From: JADJRG01 sp964474905 | GTDB taxonomy: Bacteria; Myxococcota_A; Polyangia; Nannocystales; Nannocystaceae | Assembly (NCBI GenBank): GCA_964474905.1 | Contig: CAYYUP010000018.1 | Location: 1-64,000, forward strand | Direction: 5' to 3' | DNA length: 64,000 nt | In this document: one piece after another, positions 50,697-59,679 of the stretch | How the letters are laid out: the number at the start of each line of letters is the position of its first letter | Position numbering within the stretch: the stretch's first letter is position 1 | Position numbers and translations under genes: made by a program | Notes under the pieces: generated by a model | Database searches by the model: none | What the model was told of the DNA's origin: nothing | Seen by the model: only the letters and a program-made list of their open reading frames with translations

Positions 50697-51311
50697 TCAG
50701 CCCTTCTTGGCCAGCTCGGCGAGCTTTTTGTCGAGGCGGAGGATCAGCTCGTCAATGCCCTTATCCTTGAGGATCTTGTTGAACTCGTACTTGTAGTTTT
50801 TAGCGAGGCTGACGCCCTCGGTGATGATATCGATCACCTGCCACGCGTCGCCGACTTCGTGCATCACGTAGACGACTTCGATGACCTCTTCTTTGCCGTT
50901 TTTTGTGTGCTTTATCTGAGTGATCACCCGGTGATGTCGGGGACGCTTCTCTTCGCCGGCGTAGGTCAGCTCGTACTCTTTGTCGGTGCGGATCCGCCGG
51001 AGGTAGTTCTCGCGGATCAGCCGGGTGAGCAGGACCTCAAACTCGTCGCAGCGCGACTCGCAGCGCTTGGCGAAGCGGCGAGGGCCACCGAGAGAGGTCT
51101 CGGCGAGGGCGTGGTAGTCGAGCAGGCTGTCGACCTCGGCCTCTAGCTTGGCCGAGTCGGCCTTGCTCTTGATGAGCTGGATGACGGCGCCGTGCCGGGT
51201 CTTGAAGGTGTCCATGGCCCCTGACCCGGCATCTGCCGAGGCATCGGCAGGGCCGATGAGTGCGAGGGTGGAGAGGACAAGGCCGGCAAAGATCGAACGT
51301 ACGAAGCTCAT
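50697..51311 (-). CDS. mlaC: MlaC/Ttg2-like phospholipid-binding ABC transporter protein
   Basis: 204 aa with a signal peptide (cleavage about residue 25). Conserved MlaC features are LEAEVDSLLDYHALAETSLGG, FEVLLTRLIRENY, YELTYAGEE, VIEVVYVMHEVGDAWQVIDIITEGVSLAKNYKYEFNKIL (shown in parts by spacing). MlaC shuttles phospholipid between inner and outer membrane. The ribosome site GAGG lies 5 nt before the ATG. The gene follows the TolC-like gene by 46 bp on the same strand, so the two probably share an mRNA. The other mla genes are outside the window. Confidence 0.88.
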   Translation of the reverse strand: MSFVRSIFAGLVLSTLALIGPADASADAGSGAMDTFKTRHGAVIQLIKSKADSAKLEAEVDSLLDYHALAETSLGGPRRFAKRCESRCDEFEVLLTRLIRENYLRRIRTDKEYELTYAGEEKRPRHHRVITQIKHTKNGKEEVIEVVYVMHEVGDAWQVIDIITEGVSLAKNYKYEFNKILKDKGIDELILRLDKKLAELAKKG

Positions 51312-51357
51312 AAGTTCCTCTAGGGTCGGTGCTCAGACGGGGCGACCTTATGGGTAT

Positions 51358-53046
51358 TCACTGACTTGCGACGAGCGGAACACCGACCGCACGCGCGAGT
51401 TGAGCGAGCGCGATATTGTGCTGCATGATCGCCTGAAAGTGCTTGAAACGCCATTCTGCCCAGGTCGTGAGCGAGCGTTGGAGCTCTTTGAGGTTGCCGC
51501 CGCCGACGGTCTCTTTGACCTGCAAGTCGACGACCAGTTGGCGGGCTTTTTTACTCGCCTTGGCGGTGAGATCGATTGCGCGCTGCGCCTGCATCAGCTC
51601 GCGATAGGCCTTGTCGACCTCGAGTCCGAGGATCAGGAGAGCTGCCTGGTGCTGGTGTTCGGCAGCGCGCCGCTTGGCCCGAGCTTTGCGCAGGCGGAAG
51701 ACGTGGTTGTGGAAGTCGAGGTTCCAGGTCATGCCGAGCGCGACCAAGACCCGCGAATAGTTGTAGCGATCGTTGTAGTAGAGCGCCGACATGCTGGGGT
51801 CGGCGCTGCTCGAGTAGGCGTAACCGGCGGAGACCAGAAGGCCGATGTCCGGGAGAAAATTCGCCCGTTGCAGGCGCTCAACAGCCTTGCGGAGCTCGAC
51901 CGCGCCGCCGGCCATCTTTGCCTCGGGGCGCTCGCGAGCGGCGAGGTCGCGGTAGTAATCGCCGGTCCGCATGCCGCTTTGGACCGTGTCGGGCAGCAGC
52001 TCGGTGTCCTTGATATCAAAACCCGGAGGCGCAGCTTCGCCGGCGAGCGCCCAGAGTGCGGCTAAGGAGAGCGCCTCGATTTTGCGGGCCTCGAGCAGGC
52101 GCTCTTCGATTTCGAATTCGCCGAGCTCGATGCGCATGATGTCCGCGGGATCGCGATCGAGGTTCTCCTCTTCGTCGGGATCTTCGCCCATGCCGAGATC
52201 CTTCTCGACGCTGATCCTCGCCTCTTGGATCACCTGCCAGGCCTCTTCGAGGATGGTGATGCTCTCGCGGGCGAGCAGCAGGGTTGCGTAGGCCTGGTAG
52301 ACCCGCAGCGAGGTCTCTTGCCGCAGTCGCTCGCGGTTGAGCACGGCTAGAGCTTTGCCCGCGGTCGCCAGCGCCTTGGCGCTCTTGATCTTGCCGAAGG
52401 TGTAGATCGGCACGACCATTTCGGCGCTGACGCGGACGGTGATGCCGGCGTGGGCGATCTGATCGAAGTAGCCGCCGATCGTGTCGATGTCGACGCCATT
52501 GCGCGGTCGGCAGTACTGAAAGTCCTCGGTGCGCTGGGCGTTGGTCGTTGGATTGGTGACCTGGATCTGCAGGTCTTCGCAGGAGGTCGCGACCCCGGGG
52601 GCCACCAGCGTGCGCGTGCGGATCGTCGGCACCCAGGCGAAACGCGCCTGTTGGAGGGTGGCGTCCATGGCCTCGATCTCGTCGCTGGCGGCGGCGATCA
52701 GCGGGTTTTCTAGGGAGTACGAGAGCACTTGGGTCCGCGAGATCGCCGGTATGCCGGGCGGTCGTAGGCCGTAGGGGTCGAGGCGGGCGGACGGCGTGAG
52801 CCGGAAGACAGCGGGCACCGGACGCGATGGGGCGTCGCTCGTGATCTCCGGCTGGGGAGTGGGGGGGTCGCTCGCATCACTCGATGGTGTTGCGGTTTGC
52901 GGTTTGCCGGCTGGAGCTTCGCGGGCGGCTGGGCTTGAAGCTCCAGCCGAAGCTGCGGGATCGCCACTAGGTTGCGCTGCGCGGGCGGGGCTGCTGGCGA
53001 GCGCGACGATCAGCGCAGTGCAGCAGGTGATGGTCCGACGACACAC
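51358..53046 (-). CDS. TolC-family outer membrane protein
   Basis: 562 aa with a signal peptide (about 1-23) and a Pro/Ala/Ser linker to about residue 80. Two TolC-type repeats of long helices are seen: RLRQETSLRVYQAYATLLLARESITILEEA in the first, and LILGLEVDKAYRELMQAQRAIDLTAKASKKARQ in the second (both longer than shown here is typical). Beta-strand segments GITVRVSAEMVVPIYTFG and YSRVLVALGMTWNLDF lie between. It forms a trimeric export channel for an efflux pump or, by its neighbour mlaC, a lipid-related system. The GTG start at 53046 has no clear ribosome site. Confidence 0.88.
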   Translation of the reverse strand: MCRRTITCCTALIVALASSPARAAQPSGDPAASAGASSPAAREAPAGKPQTATPSSDASDPPTPQPEITSDAPSRPVPAVFRLTPSARLDPYGLRPPGIPAISRTQVLSYSLENPLIAAASDEIEAMDATLQQARFAWVPTIRTRTLVAPGVATSCEDLQIQVTNPTTNAQRTEDFQYCRPRNGVDIDTIGGYFDQIAHAGITVRVSAEMVVPIYTFGKIKSAKALATAGKALAVLNRERLRQETSLRVYQAYATLLLARESITILEEAWQVIQEARISVEKDLGMGEDPDEEENLDRDPADIMRIELGEFEIEERLLEARKIEALSLAALWALAGEAAPPGFDIKDTELLPDTVQSGMRTGDYYRDLAARERPEAKMAGGAVELRKAVERLQRANFLPDIGLLVSAGYAYSSSADPSMSALYYNDRYNYSRVLVALGMTWNLDFHNHVFRLRKARAKRRAAEHQHQAALLILGLEVDKAYRELMQAQRAIDLTAKASKKARQLVVDLQVKETVGGGNLKELQRSLTTWAEWRFKHFQAIMQHNIALAQLARAVGVPLVASQ

Positions 53047-53136
53047 GAGAGATACCCACTACCGTGGCAACGATGCGCCGAGCAAGCGCCGAAACCCGGG
53101 TTGCCGTCGGGCCGAGCCCTTGCCATTGTTTCCGCT

Positions 53137-54066
53137 GTGCAAAGCTCTACCCCGCTTCATGTCGATCTCGCCGATCTCCCGGGCCAGGCGCGCGCGCTCC
53201 TTCGCATCGGCGGTCCCGATGCGGAGCGGTTTATCCAGGGCTTGCTGTCGGCGGATATTTCAACGCTTCGGGCGGGCCAGTCGACGCCTGCGACGCTCTT
53301 AACGGTCAAGGGCAAGATCATCAGCGAGGTCATTGTTCTCCGCGACGAGCAGGGCTGCGCGCTCGCCCTGCCGGCGGATGTGCACGAGGCGGTCACGGGC
53401 GATCTCGATCGCCACATCATCATGGACGATGTGACGCTCACCCCAGATCCCGACGCGGGTTTTTCGCTGCTCTGGGGTGCTCGGGGGTGGTCGCCCCCGG
53501 ATGGCGCGCAGGGGGTCTCTGTGTTCACGGCAAACCATCCTGCCCCGGGTCTGCTGATCGTCGGATCTTCGCAGGATCGACGCGAGCTGCTCACAGAGCT
53601 GCCAGCCGCGAGCATCGAGGACTTCACCGCCTACCGAATCGCGACTGCGAGCCCAGCCTGGGGTCACGAAATCCGGCCGGGTTTCTTCCCCCCAGAGGTC
53701 GGCTTTGTCGCCGCTGTTAGCTACACAAAGGGGTGTTATCGCGGTCAAGAGCCGCTTTCGCGGATCCACTCGCGCGGCAAGGTCAACCGCGTGATGGCCC
53801 GGGTGCGGGCGAGTCGGGCTCCGACCGAAGGGGTGACGCTCACCGCCGAGTCACGGGCGGATGCCGGCACCTGGACCACTTGGGTGCAGACCCCGAGTGG
53901 CGTGCAGGGGCTGGCGATCCTCCACCGCAGCGTTGCCCGGCTTGGCCAAAGCCTGCGCGCTGGGGAGATCGAAGTTGAGGTCGAGAGCGGGCCGCTCGGC
54001 GATGACGTGGGTCTCTCCGCCAAAGGGACCGCACCTGCGACGGTCAAGCTCGGCGGTCGGCGCTAG
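53137..54066 (+). CDS. ygfZ: Folate-binding protein YgfZ
   Basis: 309 aa GcvT-fold protein involved in tetrahydrofolate-dependent maturation or repair of Fe-S clusters. The signature KGCYRGQE (Lys198-Glu205) is intact. Other elements are RIGGPDAERFIQGLLSADI near the N-terminus and RIHSRGKVNRVMA after the signature. The GTG at 53137 begins the normal N-terminus; the ORF upstream overlaps the TolC gene promoter. It converges on the hpnE gene. Confidence 0.92.
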   Translation: MQSSTPLHVDLADLPGQARALLRIGGPDAERFIQGLLSADISTLRAGQSTPATLLTVKGKIISEVIVLRDEQGCALALPADVHEAVTGDLDRHIIMDDVTLTPDPDAGFSLLWGARGWSPPDGAQGVSVFTANHPAPGLLIVGSSQDRRELLTELPAASIEDFTAYRIATASPAWGHEIRPGFFPPEVGFVAAVSYTKGCYRGQEPLSRIHSRGKVNRVMARVRASRAPTEGVTLTAESRADAGTWTTWVQTPSGVQGLAILHRSVARLGQSLRAGEIEVEVESGPLGDDVGLSAKGTAPATVKLGGRR

Positions 54067-54093
54067 CGAGTCTCAGTATCGCTGGAGATGCGG

Positions 54094-55425
54094 CTAATCC
54101 CTGTGACTGAGCAGGTCCGCCGCCGCCCGATGACCGCTTTGCACGGCAGACTCGATGGTCGCCGGCAGGCCCGTGCGCACCCAGTCTCCGGCCATGTAGA
54201 GGCCGCCGATCGGGGCGATGGTCTCGGGCCTCCACTGGTAGGTGCCGGCCGCGTGCGAGATGGTCGCCCGTTTCTCTTTGATCACCCGAAAGTGATGCAC
54301 GTTGTAGGTAAAGTCTGGGAAGTAGCGGGCCATCTCGCCGCGGAAGAGCTCTTGCAAGCTCTCGGGAGAATCGGCGACCGCCGACCTGGCGGCCGAGATG
54401 GTGCAGTTTAGGAGGGTTTCGCCGCCGGTTTCGCCGTCGATGAGCGAGCGGTTAAACAACCAGTGAATCGGCCCGTTGACCAGGCCCAAGAAGGGCGTAT
54501 CGTCGAAGGGTGCGCGGTCGAGGACCGCCCAAAAGTTGACGATCGGCGAGATCGGCAGACGGGCGATATCTTGGTAGACCGGGTGTGCATCCCAGCCCTC
54601 CGGGAGGATCTCGAGGAAGGCGTGTGGAGCCACCGCAGAGATGATGCGATCGACTTCGATGGTCTCTCCAGATCGCAAGATGACGCCGGTAACCGCTTGA
54701 TCCTTGGTCTCGATCGTGCGGACTGCTGTGCCCATTCGGATCTCGACGTTTCGTTCGCGAAGGAAGGCGAGCGCCTGGTCGACGTAAAGGCGGGAGAGCG
54801 GCACCCTGGGCACACCCAGGCGGGAGGCATCGCGCGTGCTCATGAAGCCGCGCTCGAGCACGGCCATCAGCATCGCCGCCGAGGCCACCAGCGGGTCGTC
54901 GTTGAGTACGCCCCAGATCAACGGATCCCAGAAGACCTGGCGGATGCCCGTGGTCTGGCCCAGGCGGCTGAGCCATGCGTCGCAGGTCTCGTTATCGTCG
55001 GGGCGCTTGATTTCGCCGCGGAGCAGGAGACCAGCGCGCAGGGCCGCTGCTTTGTGGAGAATACCGACGCCGCGCATGCTCAGCAGGCCCGTGGCGAGGT
55101 GCAGCGGGGCCGGAAGCGGCGGACAGCGGAGCGCCACTCGACGCCCGCCTGGGCGCACTAAGTCGACCTGAAGGTTGCGCTGGAAGTAGAGGCCGTCGTG
55201 ACTGCCGATGGTTTTAAGAAACGCGAGCGTCTCGTGGTAGCAGGCCATTAAGAGGTGCTGGCCGTTGTCGTACTCGCGCCCGGAGGCACCGTCGACAAAG
55301 GAGCGCGCCCGGCCGCCGCCGGATTTGGTGGCCTCGACGAGAGTCACTTGTTCGCCGGCCTCAGCCAGCCGCACGGCAGCGGAGAGTCCCGCCAGCCCAG
55401 CGCCGATGATCAGTGTTCGCGACAC
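54094..55425 (-). CDS. hpnE: Hydroxysqualene dehydroxylase HpnE
   Basis: 443 aa FAD-dependent oxidoreductase that reduces hydroxysqualene to squalene. The FAD site is TLIIGAGLAGLSAAVRLAEAG, followed by LVEATKSGGGRARSF, DNGQHLLMACYHETL, PLIWGVLNDDP, the C-terminal GGLYMAGDWVRTGLPATIESAV and GHRAA. Start GTG at 55425 with an exceptionally good AGGAGG 5 nt upstream. Last gene of the isoprenoid operon, 30 bp after hpnD. Confidence 0.94.
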   Translation of the reverse strand: MSRTLIIGAGLAGLSAAVRLAEAGEQVTLVEATKSGGGRARSFVDGASGREYDNGQHLLMACYHETLAFLKTIGSHDGLYFQRNLQVDLVRPGGRRVALRCPPLPAPLHLATGLLSMRGVGILHKAAALRAGLLLRGEIKRPDDNETCDAWLSRLGQTTGIRQVFWDPLIWGVLNDDPLVASAAMLMAVLERGFMSTRDASRLGVPRVPLSRLYVDQALAFLRERNVEIRMGTAVRTIETKDQAVTGVILRSGETIEVDRIISAVAPHAFLEILPEGWDAHPVYQDIARLPISPIVNFWAVLDRAPFDDTPFLGLVNGPIHWLFNRSLIDGETGGETLLNCTISAARSAVADSPESLQELFRGEMARYFPDFTYNVHHFRVIKEKRATISHAAGTYQWRPETIAPIGGLYMAGDWVRTGLPATIESAVQSGHRAAADLLSHRD

Positions 55426-55455
55426 GTGCTCCTCCTGGAAGACGACGATGAGCGC

Positions 55456-56382
55456 TCAAAGGACGGCGAATTTTGCCCTCGCCAGGGCGATCGCGGCGAC
55501 CTTGAGCTTGTCGCGGCGTCGCAAGGACGCCCGACGGGTAAAGACGTTGAAGTTGCGGGCGCGGATCTCCTGCAGGATCTCGTAGTAGGTCCGTCCCATG
55601 ATCTCGGCGGGCAAGAGCGCCTGGCGACCCTTTACCTGTGGCAGCACCCGCCAGGCCGCTTGGTACTCGCGCTCGGCAGCCGCCGCAAAATCCGTGGCGA
55701 TCGCGACGAAGCGGCCGTCGTAGCGGTAGTCAAAGATGTCTTGAACGCTGGCGTCGTGGCGGGCGAGTAGGTCGAGCGGGATGTAGCAGCGGCCGCGCTG
55801 GGCGTCCTCGGCGATGTCGCGGAGGATGTTGGTGTACTGCAGCGCGAGGCCCAGGTGGATCGCGTAGTCGCGGGAGGCCTCGCTCTGGTCGCCAAAGATC
55901 GCGATGCACAGGAGCCCAACGCAGGAGGCGACCCGGTAGCAGTAGAGGCGAAGCGCCTCGGCGTCCTCGTAGGTCGAGCGTTGGAGGTCCATCGCGACAC
56001 CGGCGATGATCTCGTCGAAGGCCTCGCGGGGGTAGGCGAAGAGCTTGTTGGTCGCCGCTAGGCCGCGGCCCAGTTCGGTGTGCGGCGGGTCTTCGGTGAG
56101 GTAGGGGTCGCGGTAGACCCTGGCGATCTCGCGGCTCCACTCGGCCAACTCGACGCTCGCCCGGGCTGCGCCCTCGGCTGTCATCTCGCGCTCGTCGACG
56201 ATGTCATCGACGACCCGGCAAAACTCGTAGACCTGCTGCAAGCCCTCGCGCTGATCGGCCCCAAGAAAGAGAAAAGCGAACTTAAAATTTGAAGACGAGC
56301 GCTTTGTCAGTCGGCTCCAGAGCGCAGCGCCCCGGCGGGGCAGCGAACTCACCTGCTCGAAGGGACTCATTGCGGTCGCCAT
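55456..56382 (-). CDS. hpnD: Presqualene diphosphate synthase HpnD
   Basis: 308 aa trans-prenyltransferase of the squalene/phytoene synthase family. The first metal motif is VYEFCRVVDDIVDE (DxxxD), the second YTNILRDIAEDAQRGRCYIP (DxxED). HpnD joins two farnesyl-PP into presqualene-PP. The ATG at 56382 is 1 bp after the hpnC stop, with GAGG about 7 nt upstream. The longer frame to 56415 only overlaps hpnC. Confidence 0.94.
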   Translation of the reverse strand: MATAMSPFEQVSSLPRRGAALWSRLTKRSSSNFKFAFLFLGADQREGLQQVYEFCRVVDDIVDEREMTAEGAARASVELAEWSREIARVYRDPYLTEDPPHTELGRGLAATNKLFAYPREAFDEIIAGVAMDLQRSTYEDAEALRLYCYRVASCVGLLCIAIFGDQSEASRDYAIHLGLALQYTNILRDIAEDAQRGRCYIPLDLLARHDASVQDIFDYRYDGRFVAIATDFAAAAEREYQAAWRVLPQVKGRQALLPAEIMGRTYYEILQEIRARNFNVFTRRASLRRRDKLKVAAIALARAKFAVL

Positions 56383-56383
56383 C

Positions 56384-57358
56384 TCAGACCTCGCCCCGCA
56401 GGAGTCGACGACCAAAGGAGAAGAGCGAGCGCACCGCGATGCCGGCGACGTCGCGGCGCTCGAGTGTGGGCCGGAACTGCAGGACTTCGTAGTCGAGCTC
56501 TTCGATGCGCTCGAGGATCGCCATACCGCCGCGCCAAGTGGCCTCGAGCTCCATCGACAGACCCGGCGTGACCTGTCGGATCAGCGGTCGACCGCGGAGA
56601 AAGAGCCCCCGCGTACGCGCGATCGAGAACGCCATCAGCTCTTTAAAGGCGGGGGTGTGGCGACCGGCGAGCAGGTCCTCGCGCTCGACACCAAAGTGGA
56701 TGAGGTCCTCTTCGGGCAGGTAGCAGCGGCCGCGCGGAGTGTCGACGCTGAGGTCCTGCAGGAAGTTGGCGATCTGGAGGGCGCTGCAGATCTCGTCGCT
56801 AAAGCGGTGCAGGTTGGACTCTTGGTGGCCGTGCACGTAGAGCACCAGGCGACCTATCGGGTTTGCCGAGTGGGTGCAGTAGTGGCGCAGCTCGTGGAAG
56901 GTCGAGTAACGCTTTTTGGTGAGGTCCATGCGGAAGGCGGTGAGCAATGCCTTGAGCAGACCTATCGGGATGTTGTGGTGGCGCACAGTGTCGCGGAGAG
57001 CGACGAAGACCGGGTGCTGGACCTCGCGGTGATAGGAGGCCTCGAGCAGCTCCTCCCAGGCATCGAGCGCCTCGACCCGGCGACCCTCGAAGCGGGGCTC
57101 GTCGGCGAAGTCGTCGGCGGTCCGGGCAAAGGCGTAGATCGCCATCACGTGCGGTCGCAGATGGGCCGGCAAGAAGCGCGAGGCGACCGGAAAATTTTCG
57201 TAGTGCGTGGTCGCCATGCGCTCGCAGTAGCGATACGCACTATCGATGGTCCACGGGCCCGCAGGTGCACCGTCGGGGGCGGGCGGCGCTTCGGCCTCGC
57301 CGACCGTATAAGCGGAGGTCGGAACGGCGTAGAGGCGGGGTTCGGTTGCGCTGACCAT
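56384..57358 (-). CDS. hpnC: Hydroxysqualene synthase HpnC
   Basis: 324 aa squalene/phytoene synthase-family protein that turns presqualene-PP into hydroxysqualene. The first metal motif is IYAFARTADDFADEPRF, the second QIANFLQDLSVDTPRGRCYLP; NFPVASRFLPA is a typical HpnC segment. A 45-residue Ala/Pro extension precedes the domain. ATG 57358 has AGGAGT 7 nt upstream, located in the 23-bp gap after the HMG-CoA reductase fusion gene. hpnC-hpnD-hpnE is the standard order. Confidence 0.93.
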   Translation of the reverse strand: MVSATEPRLYAVPTSAYTVGEAEAPPAPDGAPAGPWTIDSAYRYCERMATTHYENFPVASRFLPAHLRPHVMAIYAFARTADDFADEPRFEGRRVEALDAWEELLEASYHREVQHPVFVALRDTVRHHNIPIGLLKALLTAFRMDLTKKRYSTFHELRHYCTHSANPIGRLVLYVHGHQESNLHRFSDEICSALQIANFLQDLSVDTPRGRCYLPEEDLIHFGVEREDLLAGRHTPAFKELMAFSIARTRGLFLRGRPLIRQVTPGLSMELEATWRGGMAILERIEELDYEVLQFRPTLERRDVAGIAVRSLFSFGRRLLRGEV

Positions 57359-57381
57359 TAGATGCACTCCTACTCGGGGAC

Positions 57382-59679
57382 CTAGCTCCGCGCGGCGCTC
57401 TTCTCGAGTTGCCGCACTTCGCGGAGAATTGCCACCGCCCGATCGTGTTTAATTTCGCCGCCCGCGATCAGACGTGCGCAGAGGGTCTCGATCTCGTCGC
57501 CTGTGGCCCCGGCGCCGACCGCCAGTGTACGCGCATGCAGGGACATATGCCCGCGCTGGATCCCCTCTGTTGCGAGGGCGCGCAGGGCTGCGAGGTTGGA
57601 GGCGAGACCGGTCGCGGCGATCACCTGCCCGAGCTCGGCGCTTGATGTACAGCCGAGGATCGACAGCGCCAGACGGGCGACCGGATGCACGTGCGTGGCC
57701 CCGCCGACCATTCCGATCGCCATGGGCACGGTGAGCTGGCCCACAAGCCAGCCCTCTTCGTCTTTGGTCCAGACCGCGAGCGGGCGGTAGTGGCCCCCCT
57801 GCGCGGCGTAGGAGTGGGCGCCCGACTCCATGGCTCGCCAGTCGTTGCCGGTCGCGAGCACCACCGCGTCCATGCCGTTCATGATGCCCTTGTTGTGGGT
57901 CGCGGCCCGGTAGGGATCGAGTTCGGCGAAACGCGAGGCGGAGACGATGCCATCGACGACCTGTGCCCCCTCAAAGTCACGGCTGGCGAGGGTGGCGGGT
58001 GAGATCCGGGCGCTGATATGGGCGCGGCGACGATCGGCGAGGTTGCTGAGAATCCGCAGGCCGACCCGCCAGCCGCTGAGCGCGTGCAGTCGGGGCGCGA
58101 GTGCCTCGGCGACGGTGTTGAGCAGATTGGCCCCCATCGCGTCGCGGCAGTCGACGACGACGTGCACGGCGACCATATCCTCGGCGAGCACTCGGACCTC
58201 GATCGTGCGCGGACCGCCACCGCGGGCGCGGAGGCGGGGGTGCACGGCGTCGGCCAGCTCCAGTAGGGCGGTGCGCTCGGACTCGATCGCCGCCCGCACT
58301 CTGGCGGCATCGCCAACGGCATCGTCACGGCAGAGCTGGATCTGGGCGATCATCCAAGGGGGATCCGAATGGGCTACGAAGCCACCGCCGGCGCGGATCA
58401 TCTTTGCCGCGTTTGAGGCCGCGGCGACCACTGAAGCCTCCTCGACGGACATCGGCACCAGGTAGTCGACGCCGTTGATCCGAAAATTGGTCGCGACCGC
58501 GATCGGCACCTCGAGCACGCCGATCACGTTCTCGATCAGGTGGTTCGCCTTCTCGATCGGTAGTGCCCCCGGATCGAGCGCGTCAAAGCTCGCGGGGTCG
58601 AGGCCGCAGGCGGTCGCGAGCCTCTGTCGACGCTCCTGCACAGCGAGCCGGAAGAAGCCGGGGATCCGCGAGCAACGCGGTGTGCGCGGCTCGGCGCGCA
58701 GGCCCGCGGCGCCGGCTCGCAGCCCCGCCAAGAGGTCGATGTTGTGGTCGCGGCGCAGGCGATCCGCGAGCACATCGAGAGCCGCTTGGGAGCGCGCGAA
58801 GACGACGACGAGATCACCACCGCCGGCGCCGCTCGGTTTGGCAGCCAGGCCCATGTCGGCGGCGACCTCGAGGATGCGCTCGATCGTCGGCGTCATGATC
58901 GGCGCCTCTGAGATCTGCTGGAGCGCGCGCAGGCCCCTGTTGTGAAGATCAACCGCGCCCTTGAGCGCCGCAAAGAGCACTGCCTCCGACTGCTGGCCGG
59001 CATCGGCATCCGAGAGCACTGCGAGGAACTCCCGGCTCGCGTTTTGGAGGTCGCGCATCGCCTCGGAGTAGGGATCGGGCGTGCGCAGGGCCGCCTCGCG
59101 GACCAGTTGGACGAAGGAAGCGGTCGATGCCGGTGCACCGGCGTCGACAAAACCGATTCGCAGCCACCCCGGCAGCGCGATCGGGGTCGCCTCGCCGTCC
59201 TTAAAGCGGAGGGTGCCGCCGCAGATCGAGGTGGCGACATCGGCCCCGCTACCGCCGCCCTGGGCCTGCCTGTGTCCGCTGCGCGCGAGTTCGTAGGCGG
59301 CAGCCCGACCCTCGGCGCTCGCGAGTTTGATGCCCGCCTCCTCGAGGAGAAATCCGACGACGGTGGCAGCGACTGCAGCGGAGGAGCCGAGGCCGATCTT
59401 GCGGGCTCCGAGGCGAAAGCTGCCGGTGTCGACGATCGGCGGCGGGCCGGGATCGGCCAGGGCGCGATCCCGGAGGTAGCGCAGGATCTCCGCGTGGGCG
59501 GCACGCACGACCTCGCTCGTTCGGCCGGGGGCCGGGGCAGCGCAGGCCTGGGCACGGATATCGACCGCCGTGACCACCGCGCTCGCGCCCTCGAGAACCG
59601 CGTATTCGCCGATTAAAAACGCCTTGCCGGGTGCAGAAACCAGAGTCGTCTGCACAGGTCGCGGTGCCGGGTCGCTCAT
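57382..59679 (-). CDS. Fusion: phosphomevalonate kinase (GHMP) - HMG-CoA reductase (class II)
   Basis: 765 aa in one continuous frame. Residues 1-337 are a GHMP kinase with APGKAFLIGEYAVLEGASAVV, the ATP loop KIGLGSSAAVAATVV and SGAGGGDLVVV, matching phosphomevalonate kinase. Residues 338-765 are a class II HMG-CoA reductase: RIPGFFRLAVQERR, ENVIGVLEVPIAVATNF, the catalytic Glu in MSVEEASVVAAAS (Glu413/414), DCRDAMGANLLNTVAEAL (catalytic Asp), THNKGIMNGMDAVV (catalytic Lys) and GHMSLHAR (His711). All four catalytic residues are kept, so both halves should be active: HMG-CoA to mevalonate, and phosphomevalonate to diphosphomevalonate. ATG overlaps the mvaD stop by 4 bp. Confidence 0.9.
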   Translation of the reverse strand: MSDPAPRPVQTTLVSAPGKAFLIGEYAVLEGASAVVTAVDIRAQACAAPAPGRTSEVVRAAHAEILRYLRDRALADPGPPPIVDTGSFRLGARKIGLGSSAAVAATVVGFLLEEAGIKLASAEGRAAAYELARSGHRQAQGGGSGADVATSICGGTLRFKDGEATPIALPGWLRIGFVDAGAPASTASFVQLVREAALRTPDPYSEAMRDLQNASREFLAVLSDADAGQQSEAVLFAALKGAVDLHNRGLRALQQISEAPIMTPTIERILEVAADMGLAAKPSGAGGGDLVVVFARSQAALDVLADRLRRDHNIDLLAGLRAGAAGLRAEPRTPRCSRIPGFFRLAVQERRQRLATACGLDPASFDALDPGALPIEKANHLIENVIGVLEVPIAVATNFRINGVDYLVPMSVEEASVVAAASNAAKMIRAGGGFVAHSDPPWMIAQIQLCRDDAVGDAARVRAAIESERTALLELADAVHPRLRARGGGPRTIEVRVLAEDMVAVHVVVDCRDAMGANLLNTVAEALAPRLHALSGWRVGLRILSNLADRRRAHISARISPATLASRDFEGAQVVDGIVSASRFAELDPYRAATHNKGIMNGMDAVVLATGNDWRAMESGAHSYAAQGGHYRPLAVWTKDEEGWLVGQLTVPMAIGMVGGATHVHPVARLALSILGCTSSAELGQVIAATGLASNLAALRALATEGIQRGHMSLHARTLAVGAGATGDEIETLCARLIAGGEIKHDRAVAILREVRQLEKSAARS

